Part shown: in pieces, positions 9,827 to 21,633 of the stretch
Position numbering within the stretch: position 1 is the stretch's first letter
Layout: each line of letters begins with the position of its first letter
DNA from: Prostheceraeus crozeri
Lineage: Eukaryota > Platyhelminthes > Polycladida > Euryleptidae
DNA: 64,000 nt
Direction: 5' to 3'
Assembly: GCA_907163375.1 (NCBI GenBank)
Contig: CAJQUW010011017.1
Location: 620,001 to 684,000 of the forward strand
Program-made: the position numbers and the translations under genes
Notes under the pieces: model-generated
Told to the model about the DNA's origin: nothing
Databases searched by the model: none
What the model saw: the letters and a program-made list of their open reading frames with translations, nothing else

Positions 9827-10222
9827 CTTCTATTCTCCCCCCCCCACATTTTTGTTGTTTCCACCCGCGAGTGTTTCATCGTCAATGATCTTCTCTTGCT
9901 GCTAAGTGCAGTCTCACTACCGTCGCAAAAGCATTGAATGTGTAAAATTCCTCTGGTTTGCAGAAAATTCCCAGCACTTGATTTGTCGCTCACTGTATGT
10001 AGACAACAATCCCACGAAGTTCATGATCACAGCTGTATCTTGTATTCTAACTGAGTATCCAAGGGACCAATCATTCATCCCAGTGTTCAAGTAACACTTA
10101 TCAATGGTGTTGTGCTATCATTAAATGACAGATCAAGTCTAATAAATCCAATATGACTAAGTTTGACGAAATTTAATGAATTTGGAAACATTGAAAAATG
10201 TGGGGGGGGGGAGGAATAGAAG
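9827..10222. mobile_element. TA-flanked MITE with a C-run in its ends
   Basis: Inverted ends CTTCTATTCTCCCCCCCCC (left) and CTTCTATTCCTCCCCCCCCC (right, other strand), both continuing ..CACATTTTT, flanked by TA (9825-9826, 10223-10224). The length is 396 bp. The TA duplication points to Tc1/mariner-type mobilisation. No transposase remains; the short frames inside are chance. Confidence 0.7.
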
Positions 10223-10619
10223 TACCAGGGAATGATTATTGAAGTCAAGCAAATATCAGTCGTTCCTTATGCAAAGAATAGCACGAAAAGTCCGCCCGGC
10301 ATTTAACAATTAACGGTTCACTTTTTTGAGACATGCATATTCCCTATCCACAAACCAATCAATAAGTAATAATTCCGAAGATCACTCTGATGATATTAAG
10401 AGAAGTGACGAAGTTCAAAACCTCTGGAAAACGATGCTTGATAGGAAAATTATATGTTAGAATGAAGATGAGGATGCCACGTTAATATGATTGCAGTTTA
10501 TACATTGTTCCTCGCCAGAAGAGCTTGAGGCAGTGTTTTCGGATATTTGACTCCATCGTATTAAATAGAAACAGAAGAGACGACATTTCTACAACGCAAA
10601 TTGATTAATCGAAACTCAC

Positions 10620-10730
10620 CTGTGGCACATTCGCTCTCAAGACTGACACATTCTTTTCGATAATAATTCTTGCACCACTGGGTAGAAAAACAATTTATCC
10701 CACAGCAAGGAGAAGCTTGGCGCTTATAGC
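10620..10730 (-). CDS. Cysteine-rich internal exon of the host gene (111 nt)
   Basis: The acceptor ATTTGTAG and the donor GTGAGT bound 111 open nucleotides, phase 1 in and phase 1 out. The 36 residues read YKRQASPCCGINCFSTQWCK then NYYRKECVSLESECAT, with six cysteines in a dense pattern, typical of disulphide-bonded extracellular modules. It joins in frame to the upstream exon 15062-15180 (ends in phase 1) and the downstream exon 1721-2163 (starts in phase 1). It is too short to appear as a long open frame. I do not recognise the module. Confidence 0.6.
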
Positions 10731-11129
10731 CTACAAATGAACAATATTTTCAATATCAAGCATATGCGCACTTTCCACTACTTTCTAAAAATAGGAAAAA
10801 GTGATAGAAAACGGTATGAGAGAACATTTCAAGACATTTGCAGAAAGATTTACAACAACAACGAAGACAGAAATATAGAAATCAATGCTTGCTCGTTTTG
10901 GTAAAAACTATTGTAATAAAAACCACAAAGGAAAGTATGGATGTAGCTCCATTGTGACTGTAATCCAGATCTGAGGAGGGACTGCTCCGATTCTTCAAAT
11001 TTCTCCAATGCAAAATAAGGTGGCAATGTTCTGTTTACTTTTTGAAGAAAGGCATGAAACACCACAGTCTACTTCTTTCCTGCTAATTACATACAAGAGG
11101 AATCTCGAAATCCCACCACTCCGACTTAC

Positions 11130-11284
11130 CGGTAATTAAAAAGATTTTAATCAACTTGAACCTGTTCTGGAAAATCTTTACGCTAGATAACCCTTCAAGC
11201 ACCAGCGTAACTGGTGTTACATAACACGTGTGTGTGTTTCCTTCGTGCGCATTATTTCCCTCCCAAAATTCACATGCCACTCTT
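11130..11284 (-). CDS. Probable exon (155 nt), alternative or separate
   Basis: A very good acceptor (TATTTCCCCTTAG) and donor (GTAAGT) bound 155 open nucleotides giving 51 residues: RVACEFWEGNNAHEGNTHTC, then YVTPVTLVLEGLSSVKIFQN, then RFKLIKIFLIT. It enters in phase 2 and leaves in phase 1. That does not join to the preceding exon at 15062-15180 (ends in phase 1) but has the same phase pair as that exon, so the two could replace each other before 10620-10730. The open frame continues past the donor to 11083, which weakens the case a little. Confidence 0.45.
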
Positions 11285-12202
11285 CTAAGGGGAAATAAAG
11301 TTCTGAAATAAATTCTCATTCACCCTTTCTGATCAGAAAACTGGATTTGAAGGGCAGAGAAGATTTGGTGTGCAAAAATAATAAAAAAATAAAGCTTCTA
11401 ATCTTATAATTGTCATGTATTTCTTAATTATGTATATCTCATTTTGAATGTTAGAAAAAAAGCAATATTCTATATCAGCTGAGGATGATAAGAGCAATCA
11501 ACAGAACCAATGATGACCATAGATAAAATATTTTTCGAATGTTACATGAACTACATGCCCTTATGTAAACTCAACTCTATATCGAGAGGAATCTAGAATT
11601 AAGAATCAAAACAATAAAACTTTATGTATTGCTTTATGCAAATGTGAACGGCTCTATATCTCTTATCTACATGTACATGCACTGTGTTCAATGCATATTC
11701 AGAGTTATAAAGAATGCATCTTTTGTGAAGGTCTTCTATTCAAAAGTTATTGATCATCAGTTGCAAAAACCTAATTTTCAAAACCATTTCAATGCAGTAA
11801 TTTGTCATGGTTTTACTTGAATCTTTAAGAGGCCGTTAAGTGGCTGAAAGAAAAACAACTGGGAGCGCATCATCTTCGAATGAACAACAGGAAATACAGT
11901 TCAATCTGTAGTGAAGTTAATACATTTGCATACTTTATAAGTAGTAATTTTTGATGATTTTTCAATTACCTGATGTTGACTAATACTGAATCCATCTACA
12001 AAGATCACTGTCCCGTCCATCAATGATATTATAACAATGGAAATAATCGGATGTCCACGTCGTGTGTGCTTAAACCTAAAGATGCGCTAATGTAAACTAA
12101 TTTCCGAATAACTACGCAAGCAGGATGAACACAAGTCACTTTTTGTAATTCATCGCATGAAGTCGCGTCATATACTATGGAAAGGTCGTTCAGATGTTTA
12201 AT
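11285..12202. other. No supported feature
   Basis: Probably intron. One 63-residue frame at 11629-11820 has no motif. Confidence 0.35.
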
Positions 12203-12373
12203 TTATAAATTTCTCCTGTTAATTGGAAGATTTGGTGGAGCATAAAGTTCTTCCTTTGAAGTAACGAAAACATCAGACGAGTCTGACGTATTAGGCGTCT
12301 GACATTTTCTAAAGCTTGCACAAGTAGTACACTTGACGGCATTGTGAACAGTTTTAACAAAATTTGAACATAA
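12203..12373 (-). CDS. Coding-like segment ending in a stop; possible last exon
   Basis: The acceptor-like TTCTCTACAG precedes an open frame that ends at TAA (12205-12203) with no good donor before it. Residues: LCSNFVKTVHNAVKCTTCAS, then FRKCQTPNTSDSSDVFVTSK, then EELYAPPNLPINRRNL. The C-x2-C-x5-C arrangement resembles the C-x2-C-x6-C in exon 15062-15180. The open frame extends upstream of the acceptor to 12427. It could be an alternative final exon, a separate gene fragment or chance; no polyadenylation signal stands out. Confidence 0.3.
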   Translation of the reverse strand, partial: LCSNFVKTVHNAVKCTTCASFRKCQTPNTSDSSDVFVTSKEELYAPPNLPINRRNL

Positions 12374-12847
12374 CTGTAGAGAATGCACTATTCCAGGCTT
12401 AAAAGGCGCAGATGTAACAAATGAACATCAAAATTCTATAAAAATAAAAAAGTCATCAACAATATAGGCCTAGGAAACAAAACTTGATGAAACACAATTC
12501 ATCGAGAAGACAACAAAATGAAGAAAACTTCATTGCGAAGCATCAAATAGAAGACTAAGAAAATATCAGAACTGGCATTCTTTATTAAATGATTGAGTAA
12601 CTATTAGTATTATTAGTCATTGAGTAAGTACTTCCGTTGCCACAAATTAGGGAAATGTTGAAAATATTTTTCACTTTGTTTTGGTTTCAAGCCTGACTAC
12701 TGTTTCACAATTCTCATTTACTTTTGATACATAACAGTCATCACAATAAGTTTGTTTGCTAACATTTTATGAATGACAAACCTTGCTGTGTTGATTGCAA
12801 GAAGATAATAAACATACTGCCCTTCAGAGTCCACCTATATGTTGTGT

Positions 12848-12912
12848 TCCCGTGGCTCAGAGGTTAATGGCATGAACCAGATATCAGCAAGTAGAAGGTT
12901 CAGGCACAGTCA
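12848..12912 (+). repeat. tRNA-like sequence (A-box and B-box)
   Basis: CGTGGCTCAGAGGTTAATGG resembles a tRNA A-box region and AGAAGGTTCAGGCAC a worn B-box at about the right distance. No cloverleaf can be drawn with confidence. Probably the head of an old SINE. Confidence 0.35.
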
Positions 12913-13697
12913 CAAACAAATGAGCTAACGGGAAGGGAGGGCCTGACGTCCATATAGAAAACATCCGAACTCCAAATAACTAGACATCCACCTAAGTTGT
13001 CAACACCGAAACTCGCGATTTGGCATTCGATAACGCGCCGCTGTGTGCTGCCAGACACCTGCGTTCACGGCTGTCCTATACTGGATGCTGTATGCTATAC
13101 AGTCAAGAATGTCGGCCTTCATCAAATTTATTCGCAGGAATAGGAGCTTCAATGACCAAAATGGGCCTTTATGGACCTGAGTCGCATGTATGGACCATTA
13201 TGGACCGGTCCATATCAAATGGACTATTTGGGCACCCTGTAAGAAAAGCGAAGCACGATACGTTTCATAACCTGCGAATAAATCTCTAAAAGTGAACGAT
13301 CCAAACAGTGCTGAAGACGAATATAATGTGTTTTCTACAGTGCTTTTTGAAGACTACGTATACCGCCTTTATACAGACTCCTCAAATAAATGCAATACAG
13401 AATTTAATTTTCATGTCCAACCAAGTCAGTTATAAGAACGATGATAAGAATGAGTGTAAGACATTAAAATTTTCAACAACAGTATCCATAATATTTGAAA
13501 TTAAATTAAAAATTGAAATCTTTTCTCGCGCGCATTCAGTCATCCCTTTGGGCCCACCTACAGTATGATCGTATGATAGTGCATGCAACTGATGAGCCTA
13601 CGCAGATTTTCTTCATTCTTCCTACAATTATTGAAAGAAATTCAAGGAACATCCAGGCAATGATACAGAAATTCGTCTCCAGATTCGTTTGTTTTAT

Positions 13698-13985
13698 CTA
13701 CTTGAACGGTTTCACATCACTGATGAATCTTGTTAAGATCTGCCTTAGGGTTTGGACGGACCATCGTAACTCATCGCATACAAATTGTCCCTGAGGTATC
13801 AGATAAAGTGAAAAATTAACTCTTGTTATCTGCTTACGGTGACATGGTGTGAATTTGCGAAATTCGATTTCAATTTCCACATGAAAGCCTTCATGTAAAC
13901 TCTGAACTTCGAATGATTTTTGAGCAAATAATTTTCGTAACTTTGCGACCGAATGCGCGTATTTCTTATGCATGTCAAGATGCAA
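13698..13985 (-). other. Open frame of uncertain nature
   Basis: 95 codons are open on the minus strand (SVAKLRKLFAQKSFEVQSLH, EGFHVEIEIEFRKFTP ...). An acceptor-like CAG precedes it and a GTAAGC lies at about 13839, but the pyrimidine tract is weak. It could be an exon of about 148 nt (phase 2 to 1) or chance. Confidence 0.2.
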
Positions 13986-14683
13986 ATAACTGAGTTAATA
14001 CATTAATGAATGATCAATTTGAATGATTAAAACCCCGGATCGTTGTTGGCTTTATTGGTGATTCCGTCCGAGCATGGATGATTGGTAGTGTAGTGATGCG
14101 TTCTTGAATGCACTATCAAATAAGAACAGTTTAATGCACTATCGCATCACTGAGTCGATGGAAAACCTGGTTTCCCGATGCATTCTACGATTGGAAGAAA
14201 TAGCTATACAATTTGCACCGCGATATTCCAAACTACATCGTGTTAGCTAATGCTAAGCCTATAGTTTGGGATGAAATGTCTTGGATAATACTAAAATAGA
14301 TTGTAACTTTGAAATAGTATTTTCAAATGAATTTAGTATAATCCGTAGGCTTATTTACAAATAACAGCGCTGGGAATGAATGCTAGAATCCGTCTGAATT
14401 GAAAGAATCCAAATTTGAAATTCGTCGCACGAATCCTGCTTTTTCAACAGTGAATAAAAGCATCAATTCTCTTCAACATCTTGTATGCTACCATACGAGT
14501 ATTTTGGTCCCAAATTCAACCCTCCGTGTCCGAAGTGACCAGAGGAAGATAACACATATCCGTGCAGCTGCTCCGTATGGGATGGGGAGTGCATGTCCTA
14601 CTTGGTTAATAGTTGGATTAGAACCCATTACCACAGAATTTTAGTCCATGACACTAGCCACAACGTCACGAGAACATACAGCG

Positions 14684-14886
14684 TGAATGAATGAATGCAT
14701 GGTTTAACGTCATTACTCTCCATACTGGGGGCTTGGACGGTGCTGACATAGTCAAACTTTAATCTGATGCGTTGTGAACTTTTAGTCCGCATGCCCTTAC
14801 TGATGACTTCCAATGGCACTTTCGGGGCTCGACCTCTGGACAGTAAGATCGTTAGGCCAAGTACTTAACCACTGTGCCACAGAGAC
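14684..14886 (-). repeat. SINE family A, copy 1
   Basis: tRNA-derived head GTGGCACAGTGGTTAAG (A-box), CTTGGCCTA, a worn B-box AGAGGTCGAGCCCCG, then a body with ATGCGGACTAAAAG and GACTATGTCAGCACCGTCC. Six other copies lie at 38840, 45415, 53376, 55499, 58747 (all plus) and 60930 (minus). Confidence 0.8.
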
Positions 14887-15061
14887 GCAACATTAAACAT
14901 TGTTATTAGAGATGTATTTTCATTTCGATTGTCACTGTGATGGTTCCCATCAGCAAAAACATTTATTAGCACAACAAATTTAACGAGCAAATATTGACTA
15001 ACACAAAATGAGTAAAGTTGCAGACAAATTAAGAAAACATCTTCATACTTAATATACATAC

Positions 15062-15180
15062 CTCTACCTGAAGTGCGAGATTTGCATTTGGAACGATCGC
15101 GCAGACAGTTACTGCATTGGAAGGAGCTTTCTACACACTTCTTGTCAGTTGGAAACGACAAAAAATCGTCGTGGATTGTT
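15062..15180 (-). CDS. Cysteine-rich internal exon of the host gene (119 nt)
   Basis: The acceptor TTTTTAACAG and the donor GTATGT bound 119 open nucleotides, phase 2 in and phase 1 out. A GTAGAG six bases earlier is an alternative donor in the same phase. The 39 residues are TIHDDFLSFPTDKKCVESSF then QCSNCLRDRSKCKSRTSGR, with four cysteines (C-x6-C-x2-C-x6-C). It joins in frame to 10620-10730 downstream and to the micro-exon 16697-16719 upstream. The module is not recognised; the cysteines suggest an extracellular product. Confidence 0.6.
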
Positions 15181-15494
15181 CTGTTAAAAATTCGATTTAA
15201 TAGAGGAGAATTGGCGGTACATAAAAAACTGTTGGGATTCGATTGGAGATGGCCTTCCTGCGACTGAAACGGGTGTAAAATGCATTTATTTATAACTGCT
15301 AACTGAGTAAATCCACATCCAAATTCATGCCATGATTGAAAACGAATAAAGCAAAACTGAAGTTATTTAGTGTAGCATAAACAGTTCAATTAGTGAAATA
15401 TCTAGTGTCACTATGTTTTATAATTTTACTTTATCGTTGTTGTAAACATACGTATCTCTGAGAATCATTGCTTCCATCATTACGTTTCATTGAT

Positions 15495-15729
15495 AAAGTT
15501 GGAAGGTAAGCAAACTTCCGCCGATATTGACACTTGTTGACATTGAGATGTGCAAAAGGAAGATTTACGAAGAAGTTGTGAACTACAAACATTGATATTT
15601 GAATAACAACGGCTCAGTTATATTTACTACAACGATATTGCACAATTCACTGTGAAGTCTTCGCAATATCGGCGAGAATTTACACAATTGAGGCACCAAG
15701 TTGACAAACAGCAAGCCTTCCAACTTTTA
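15495..15729. mobile_element. Foldback/MITE-like element
   Basis: Outer inverted repeats AAAGTTGGAAGG (left) and CCTTCCAACTTT (right), and inner ones CCGCCGATATTG and CAATATCGGCG about 30 and 60 bp in. 235 bp, no coding content. The target duplication is not clear, so the superfamily is unknown. Confidence 0.5.
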
Positions 15730-16696
15730 AGATAAATTGTCGATAGAAATGTCACAAAAGTACACACTTTAGGAGCTTCTATGACTTAACATAGTAGGTT
15801 TTAAGAATTGCTTCGTTTCAGACACGACCTGCATTAACACAAAATACAATGCCTCTACATCATTAGTGTTTAACCTGTAATATTCTTGATTAAATTTCCT
15901 TTCAAGATTAAGTAGTAAAGAAATTAGTAAGTTGCTTATCACTTTAATGAGTGAAATACTAAAAACGAAAAGATACACCCGCTGAAATTGACAATACAAT
16001 GTCGCTTCTAGCTCTTTTATTATCATTAGAACGAAAATCAAAACTATCGTAAGATGAAAGGGAGGTGTACGAGATAGATTAGGACTTTAAGTAAGTACCA
16101 GGAATTTAGGAATATAATTTCACTATGCTGAGCATTACACAATGGACGAAGTTGACCAAAATCTTCAATTACAAGAAATGTTTGTACAATCACAGGAAGT
16201 TTGCTACTTAGACGGTCTTGTAGAAATGAATTGCACTATACTACGACATAAGAACTAATCATCGGAGATGAGCATAATGGGAAGACAGTACAAAATTGTA
16301 TAGAAGCAAAATACTAGAAACGCTGGTCATTTTGCATTTCAGGAAAAATTGAAAAATAAGATCTCGACTGATACTTTAATATATTGCTGCACTTATTAGA
16401 GATATAGAATTTGTGCCCGGCCCTGATGTGCTTTAATAAGATTATGTGGCAACTTGAATGTACTTTTCTTGACAATTTTCCAACCGGATTTGTTTCCTTT
16501 TATTATTGTACGTGGTTGCGTAAGAGATTTAACTCTAAGGCAATGGGTATGAGTATGAGATGATCACTAATCTCATGGCATTAATGCTCCATTAACACAA
16601 TAGCTTACAAAAATAGGTAATTGTTTTATCACAATAAAATGCATAATATGCGAGACTCACCAATCAATTTAAGAAATTAAATTATATATCTGATAC

Positions 16697-16719
16697 CTAA
16701 TACTGTCATATACCTCAGA
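16697..16719 (-). CDS. Candidate 23-nt micro-exon of the host gene
   Basis: It has the best acceptor in the area (TTTTATTTTATAATTTGCAG), then 23 nt (SEVYDSI plus two bases), then a fair GTATCA donor. It enters in phase 0 and leaves in phase 2, exactly what is needed to link exon 26012-26071 (ends in phase 0) to exon 15062-15180 (starts in phase 2). Longer versions up to a GTGAGT at about 16658 contain stops. I looked for a 0-to-2 exon here, so the fit is partly selected. Confidence 0.35.
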
Positions 16720-18540
16720 CTGCAAATTATAAAATAAAATCATCAATAATTCAAACAATGGTGAACCTGTGATTTTGATCTTGTTGATAAGAGCATGATA
16801 CAATGACACCGGATATTAAGAACGCCACCACCGCTTTTCCTCGCACTCATGAACACATTCTTTGAGAGTCAAAGTCAAAAATGATTCGATTTAATTTGGA
16901 TTTTACAGAATGTGTCTTATAATAACATTCCTTAAGCAAATGTCAGAAGAAATACAGTTGTGATTTCAAAATACACTTCATACAAGGGTTGTGACTTCTA
17001 ATTTCACATTCAAAAGATGAAAGTCACAATACAAATGAAAACAATGAATAAAAATGAAACTTTTATCAGTTTCATCACGTATGCGGTCTTTTAATGATTT
17101 GCAGAAATATGTTAATGTTGTGAAGTTAATCTAAAACGCTTTTATAACTCCATTATTATATTAATTTCTTCTCTAAATGTTTGAAATACATGATAAATTG
17201 GATAAGTATTCTGAACAGCATATCAATTATTCAATTTTGAGGTTGATTATGTTCTATATCACACATTTGATTGACTATGTCTTCGCAAATAGATATGTCT
17301 AGACAGCCTCATGTCGTAGGTTCGAATCCTACCAACCGCACATCTTCTACACGGCATTTTGATCTATTGTTCATCTCATTTCATTTATTACTATTATTTT
17401 CGTAAACAATCTAACCACAAAACTCATTGTACATTTCACTCCTATTCTTACTTTCTACGATGACAAAACTAAACACTTATCAAAAATTGACAAGGAGACA
17501 ACCACATTGCCATTCTCATCAAAAATTGAGAAATTTCTCAAATTTTACTTTGTCATTGATAGAAGCTACATTACTTACACGGCTACCTCCGAAAGACGGG
17601 ATTTGAGGCTGTCCAAATATTCCTTCACCTCATCAAGTTATCATAGCTCGCTTGATATAAATGCCAAATTTCCAGATACATTCATAGAAAGTGTCACCAT
17701 GGATGGTGTCGCTTCGTTATTATACAGTCCGATAGGGTCATATGTTGAGGCGATCTGTAGTGCTCAACATTAATGCGTCAAAATAATTGATCCAATCTAA
17801 CAACCAAGTACATGAAACAATTCTAATAGGTCCATGAGCATCGAGTTAAAGCGATAAGCAAGTGAAAACACAAAGCTAGTTAGTTCACACAATTACTTCA
17901 GCATCCAACATTAACTCTGATTTATTCAGTACTATCATTTATCTTCGTGAACTCTATATCATCAGAGTGTCATTATAAACATGTATGAATATACCTTATG
18001 TTGCATTATTCACATTCAGGAGTTAACGAATGATGCGAATAGATTTTAATTATTTTGTGCCTATTATTTAGATATCATCTAATTATCAGTCTCCAACTAA
18101 AAACAGGTAATTAAATACATGTAGCTATTACTTAATAACAGCTGTAAAACATGGATAACAGCAATGGCAAGGGGATAGGTTTGTTATTAAATTCCAGAAA
18201 GAATGCGATGAAAATGTTGCAATGTTACCGAGCTACAATGTGATTTGTGGAGGTGGCATTATCAGCTGAATTGATCACTTTCACGCTTCGCTGAAGAAGC
18301 TGACGATACTGCAGGGTTTACACAGTTTCAGCGTTGCAGATTCAAGTGAAGGCAAGTCACACTTCGATTTCATTCAACTTCTTTGACCCTTAAAGTAGGC
18401 CTAAAGATCACTGAACCATTGAATTTTCTATTCATCGAATCGTAGAACACTTCAGGAGTGGGCAATCATTGACTTCACTTAGTTCGAAGTCTGTCACTGC
18501 GCTATTTCCCACCTATGGATTTGATAGGTTATTAGATTAC
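16720..18540. other. Mostly no supported feature; one tRNA-like half
   Basis: Intron-like AT-rich DNA. At 17311-17340 GTAGGTTCGAATCCTAC forms a perfect tRNA T-arm, without a D-arm or anticodon arm upstream, so it is a worn SINE or tRNA fragment. The 88-residue frame at 17507-17773 has no motif. Confidence 0.35.
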
Positions 18541-18544
18541 AATG

Positions 18545-19320
18545 CAGGGTGCTTCAAAAGGAATCGTCCAAATCTATTGAAATAAAAGCCTCGAAACAAA
18601 GCTTGTTGAGATAGCGAGTTCAGCGCATCACCTTGTACATTGTTCTGTGGTTCTGCATGCTCTAGCAAATGATGAGCTTGTGATTGTGTCCACAAACTCC
18701 CACATTTTCAAGTGACGTCTATGCACTGAACAACCAAAATGAAGAGTCTTCGGCTCCTCATCTTCAGAGACGAGGCCACACTTTACATCAGTGGAGAGGT
18801 TAAACCATTATAAGGTGAAGATACGGCGTTTGGAGCAGTCACATGAGGTACAGGAACTTCAAAGATATTCTTCCAATATCAACGTATTCTGCGCCGTTCC
18901 TCTTGAAAAGGACTATGGCCGTATGTCTTCGACAAAGACGTGATTACCGGCATCATGTATCTGCAAGCGCTACAAACTGCTTCTCTCTTAGCTCCAGGCT
19001 TCATGTTTCATTAGGAAGGTGCCTCACCGCACAGCCATGGTCAAGTTCGGCGATTTTTGAATAGCGTGTTACTTCAATGATGAATCGGTCGTCATGGGAC
19101 TGCAGATTCGGCATTACATACATGGCCTACGAGATCACCAGACCATCGAGCAGGTCGCTATTCAGTTTCTTTGTGGCGATGTGAATAATGTGGCTTCGTC
19201 TGCTCAACTTCCAAGAACTATGGCTAAACACTGACAAACGATTTGCCTACTGACGCATGGCATGAGCAGCTTGGCTATGTGATGATCGTGTCATGGCAGA
19301 GGCTACAGAGGATATCATAG
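18545..19320 (+). mobile_element. Mariner-like transposon fossil
   Basis: It opens with GGGTGCTTCAAAAGGAATCG, the style of a Tc1/mariner end. Broken transposase text follows: FRDEATLYISGEVK near 18760, VITGIMYLQALQ near 18945, then FMFH-EGASPHSHGQVRRFLN near 19000-19060 and pieces like WIGRxG..WPxRSPD after it. These correspond to the first catalytic aspartate, the linker, the second aspartate block (QxDGAxPH) and the third. At least six stops or frame changes are present. The right inverted end was not found. The 73-residue frame at 18843-19064 is part of this copy. Confidence 0.6.
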
Positions 19321-19609
19321 AGGACATTTGCATATTTGTAAATATAATTTACAAAAAATTGATATTTCTGAAAATGCATGCCGAAGAATAAAGAACCACA
19401 GAACGATTTATAAGGAGATGTGTAAAACTCGTTATCTGTTTCTAGAAGCATTGCAAAACTTGTTTCGATATTGTATTGCTTCAATCGACAACTACTCTGT
19501 ATGAACTACGAATGCATTTTAACAAGAGCGGTAGCCAACATGTCTTCATCCTCAATGGCGTCATTAACGATGATGCGACGGAAGGCTCATGACACTAAAT
19601 TTCAATGAG

Positions 19610-20297
19610 CAGGAATGCAATTGGTTAAACTTTCTTAACCGGTTAACCGATCAGAAAATTAACCAGTTAACCGGTTAATCAAATGTTTCATGCAAATTTT
19701 TTAAACAAGCTTTGTATGATAATCGCAAGGCTTGGGATCAATCAAGGTTCGGCATTATTGCTAAATGTCCCATGTCGCAAAATGAATGTAGTTTTTATTG
19801 AATTTTCATGTAAAATTCTCGTTGAACAAGTCATAAGATAAACAACGATGTAATTCATTTATCTTCATTGAACGAGACAGATTTAAGTGACATTTTTGTC
19901 CGATCGGACTTCAAGGGCACTTTACAATAAAGACATTAATATGTCTGAAACTATCTACAGTGCAACTGTCAGGAATGGTCAGGATAGGGCTCTTCACAGC
20001 AGTTCAGCCTTCAGACCTCTCTTGAAGGTGACCACTGACGAAGCAGCTTTCAAGCCATCTCTTTTAATGTAGTGAAACGCCAATAGTCTAAATAAAGGTG
20101 AATTAGTACTTTTTTCAAGCATGCGAAGTGATCAATTTCTATAACTTTGCTCATATGGTGATTCACTGTTGCATGATAAAGATTCCCAAGACGCCTAATT
20201 AAGACATTTTGTCTAAACCGTTTGTGGAATGATAGACTAATTGCCAACCAACGTCGGTCCATTTAGAAAATTAATCGGTTCACCGCTTGCATCCCTG
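19610..20297. mobile_element. Non-autonomous hAT element 1
   Basis: Ends CAGGAATGCAATTGGTTAA (left) and, on the other strand, CAGGGATGCAAGCGGTGAAC (right). The flanks TCAATGAG (19602-19609) and CCACTGAG (20298-20305) agree at six of eight bases, as expected for an aged 8-bp hAT duplication. The left subterminal region repeats TTAACCGGTTAACC-type motifs, a common hAT transposase-binding pattern. 688 bp, no transposase. Confidence 0.65.
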
Positions 20298-21633
20298 CCA
20301 CTGAGATAAGAAATTACTTCAAAAAAATTAAAACTATTTCTCTTATCATTCAAATGAGCTTAGAATGGGGCTTGCCTTTGTAATATAATAAACCGTGTGT
20401 TTCAAACTTTTAACTCGTACATTCGCCTCGCTTCTTCAGGCACTGAAGATTTCTATAGAGAAACTAGAAACTAGCAAAGGCAGGAATATATCTACTAACC
20501 AGTCACCGGTCATAGCACTATTTGAAACCACATGCCTGCATTCAGCAGATTAGAACATGAAGAAATTACAAGAAATCAATTTAGACTGAACTCTTCAGCA
20601 CAAGGACTACAACACTTCTATCGACAAGCTAATGGCATTACAGAACGATTTTGGCAGGCCATGAAATACAATGATCCGCGAATATCATTGGTTTGTTGAA
20701 AATGTGGCAGGGTTAATGAAACCTCACATGCCTGCCTAACTAATGCACTACATTTCAGACCATGCGTCTATTCACACAAATTTGGTCTATGTTAGCGCTT
20801 GTAGTCCAAATCGATGCCTGGTTTAGAATAAAGAGCTTCGATTTTCATGAAGATTAGAGTTGTTGTATTTTGATAAGAATTGTTACATTTTCAACTGCAA
20901 GTTCCATCTTCTTCTACTTCGATGTCCATGTTGAGACTGACATTCATCGCATTCTTGACCTGATTTGTTCATTATCATTCATTTATTTGGCTGATCTATC
21001 AACATGAAGTCCAGTAAGACTGCGAAACTATTACACTTATAATTAAATCTGCTTATCATTGCTTACTCTGCACCAATTTCCGGACGATTACATTGTTCAG
21101 CCTACGTTATCTGTACAGTAAAATATATTTCGTGGCTTCTATTAACTTTATCAAAACAATCGCAATCTTGCTGCAATTTAAAAGCGCAGAGAAACATAGG
21201 CCAATCATTCACACATGAGTACAAAGAATTTGTAAAGGGAGCACGCTACAGGTGGTCAGTGATACAAGTGGGTGAAGACACAGCTATCATTCGGAAATAC
21301 ACTTTTCAAAGAGGCAGGTACATGAGCTAATTTTTAGTATGCTACAGACGTCAGTGGAATGATTTGTGCAGTAGTTAGGTTTTAGCTGAAGATATACGTG
21401 TATGAGAATTGCACTCCAATATATAGTATGTCAACTAGCAAATTATGAATATTTGAATACATGTATACCCCCCAGGTCCACTTTGACTTCGAATGAGCAG
21501 ACAGACCGACTGCGGAGGGTAAATTTCTGTTGAGAAGGCAGATAAAAAGAATTGTATACTTTTTGAATGATTAGCTATGTCAAATTTCCATTTTCATGGC
21601 TTTTTCCATTTTTCATCCATAAACGCTGTAAGG

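Noticed and set aside
17507-17773. 88-residue plus-strand frame, and a coiled-coil-like minus-strand stretch (KEYLDSLKSRLSEVA) before a GTAAGT
   Set aside because: The minus-strand piece is preceded at once by a stop and lacks a pyrimidine-rich acceptor.
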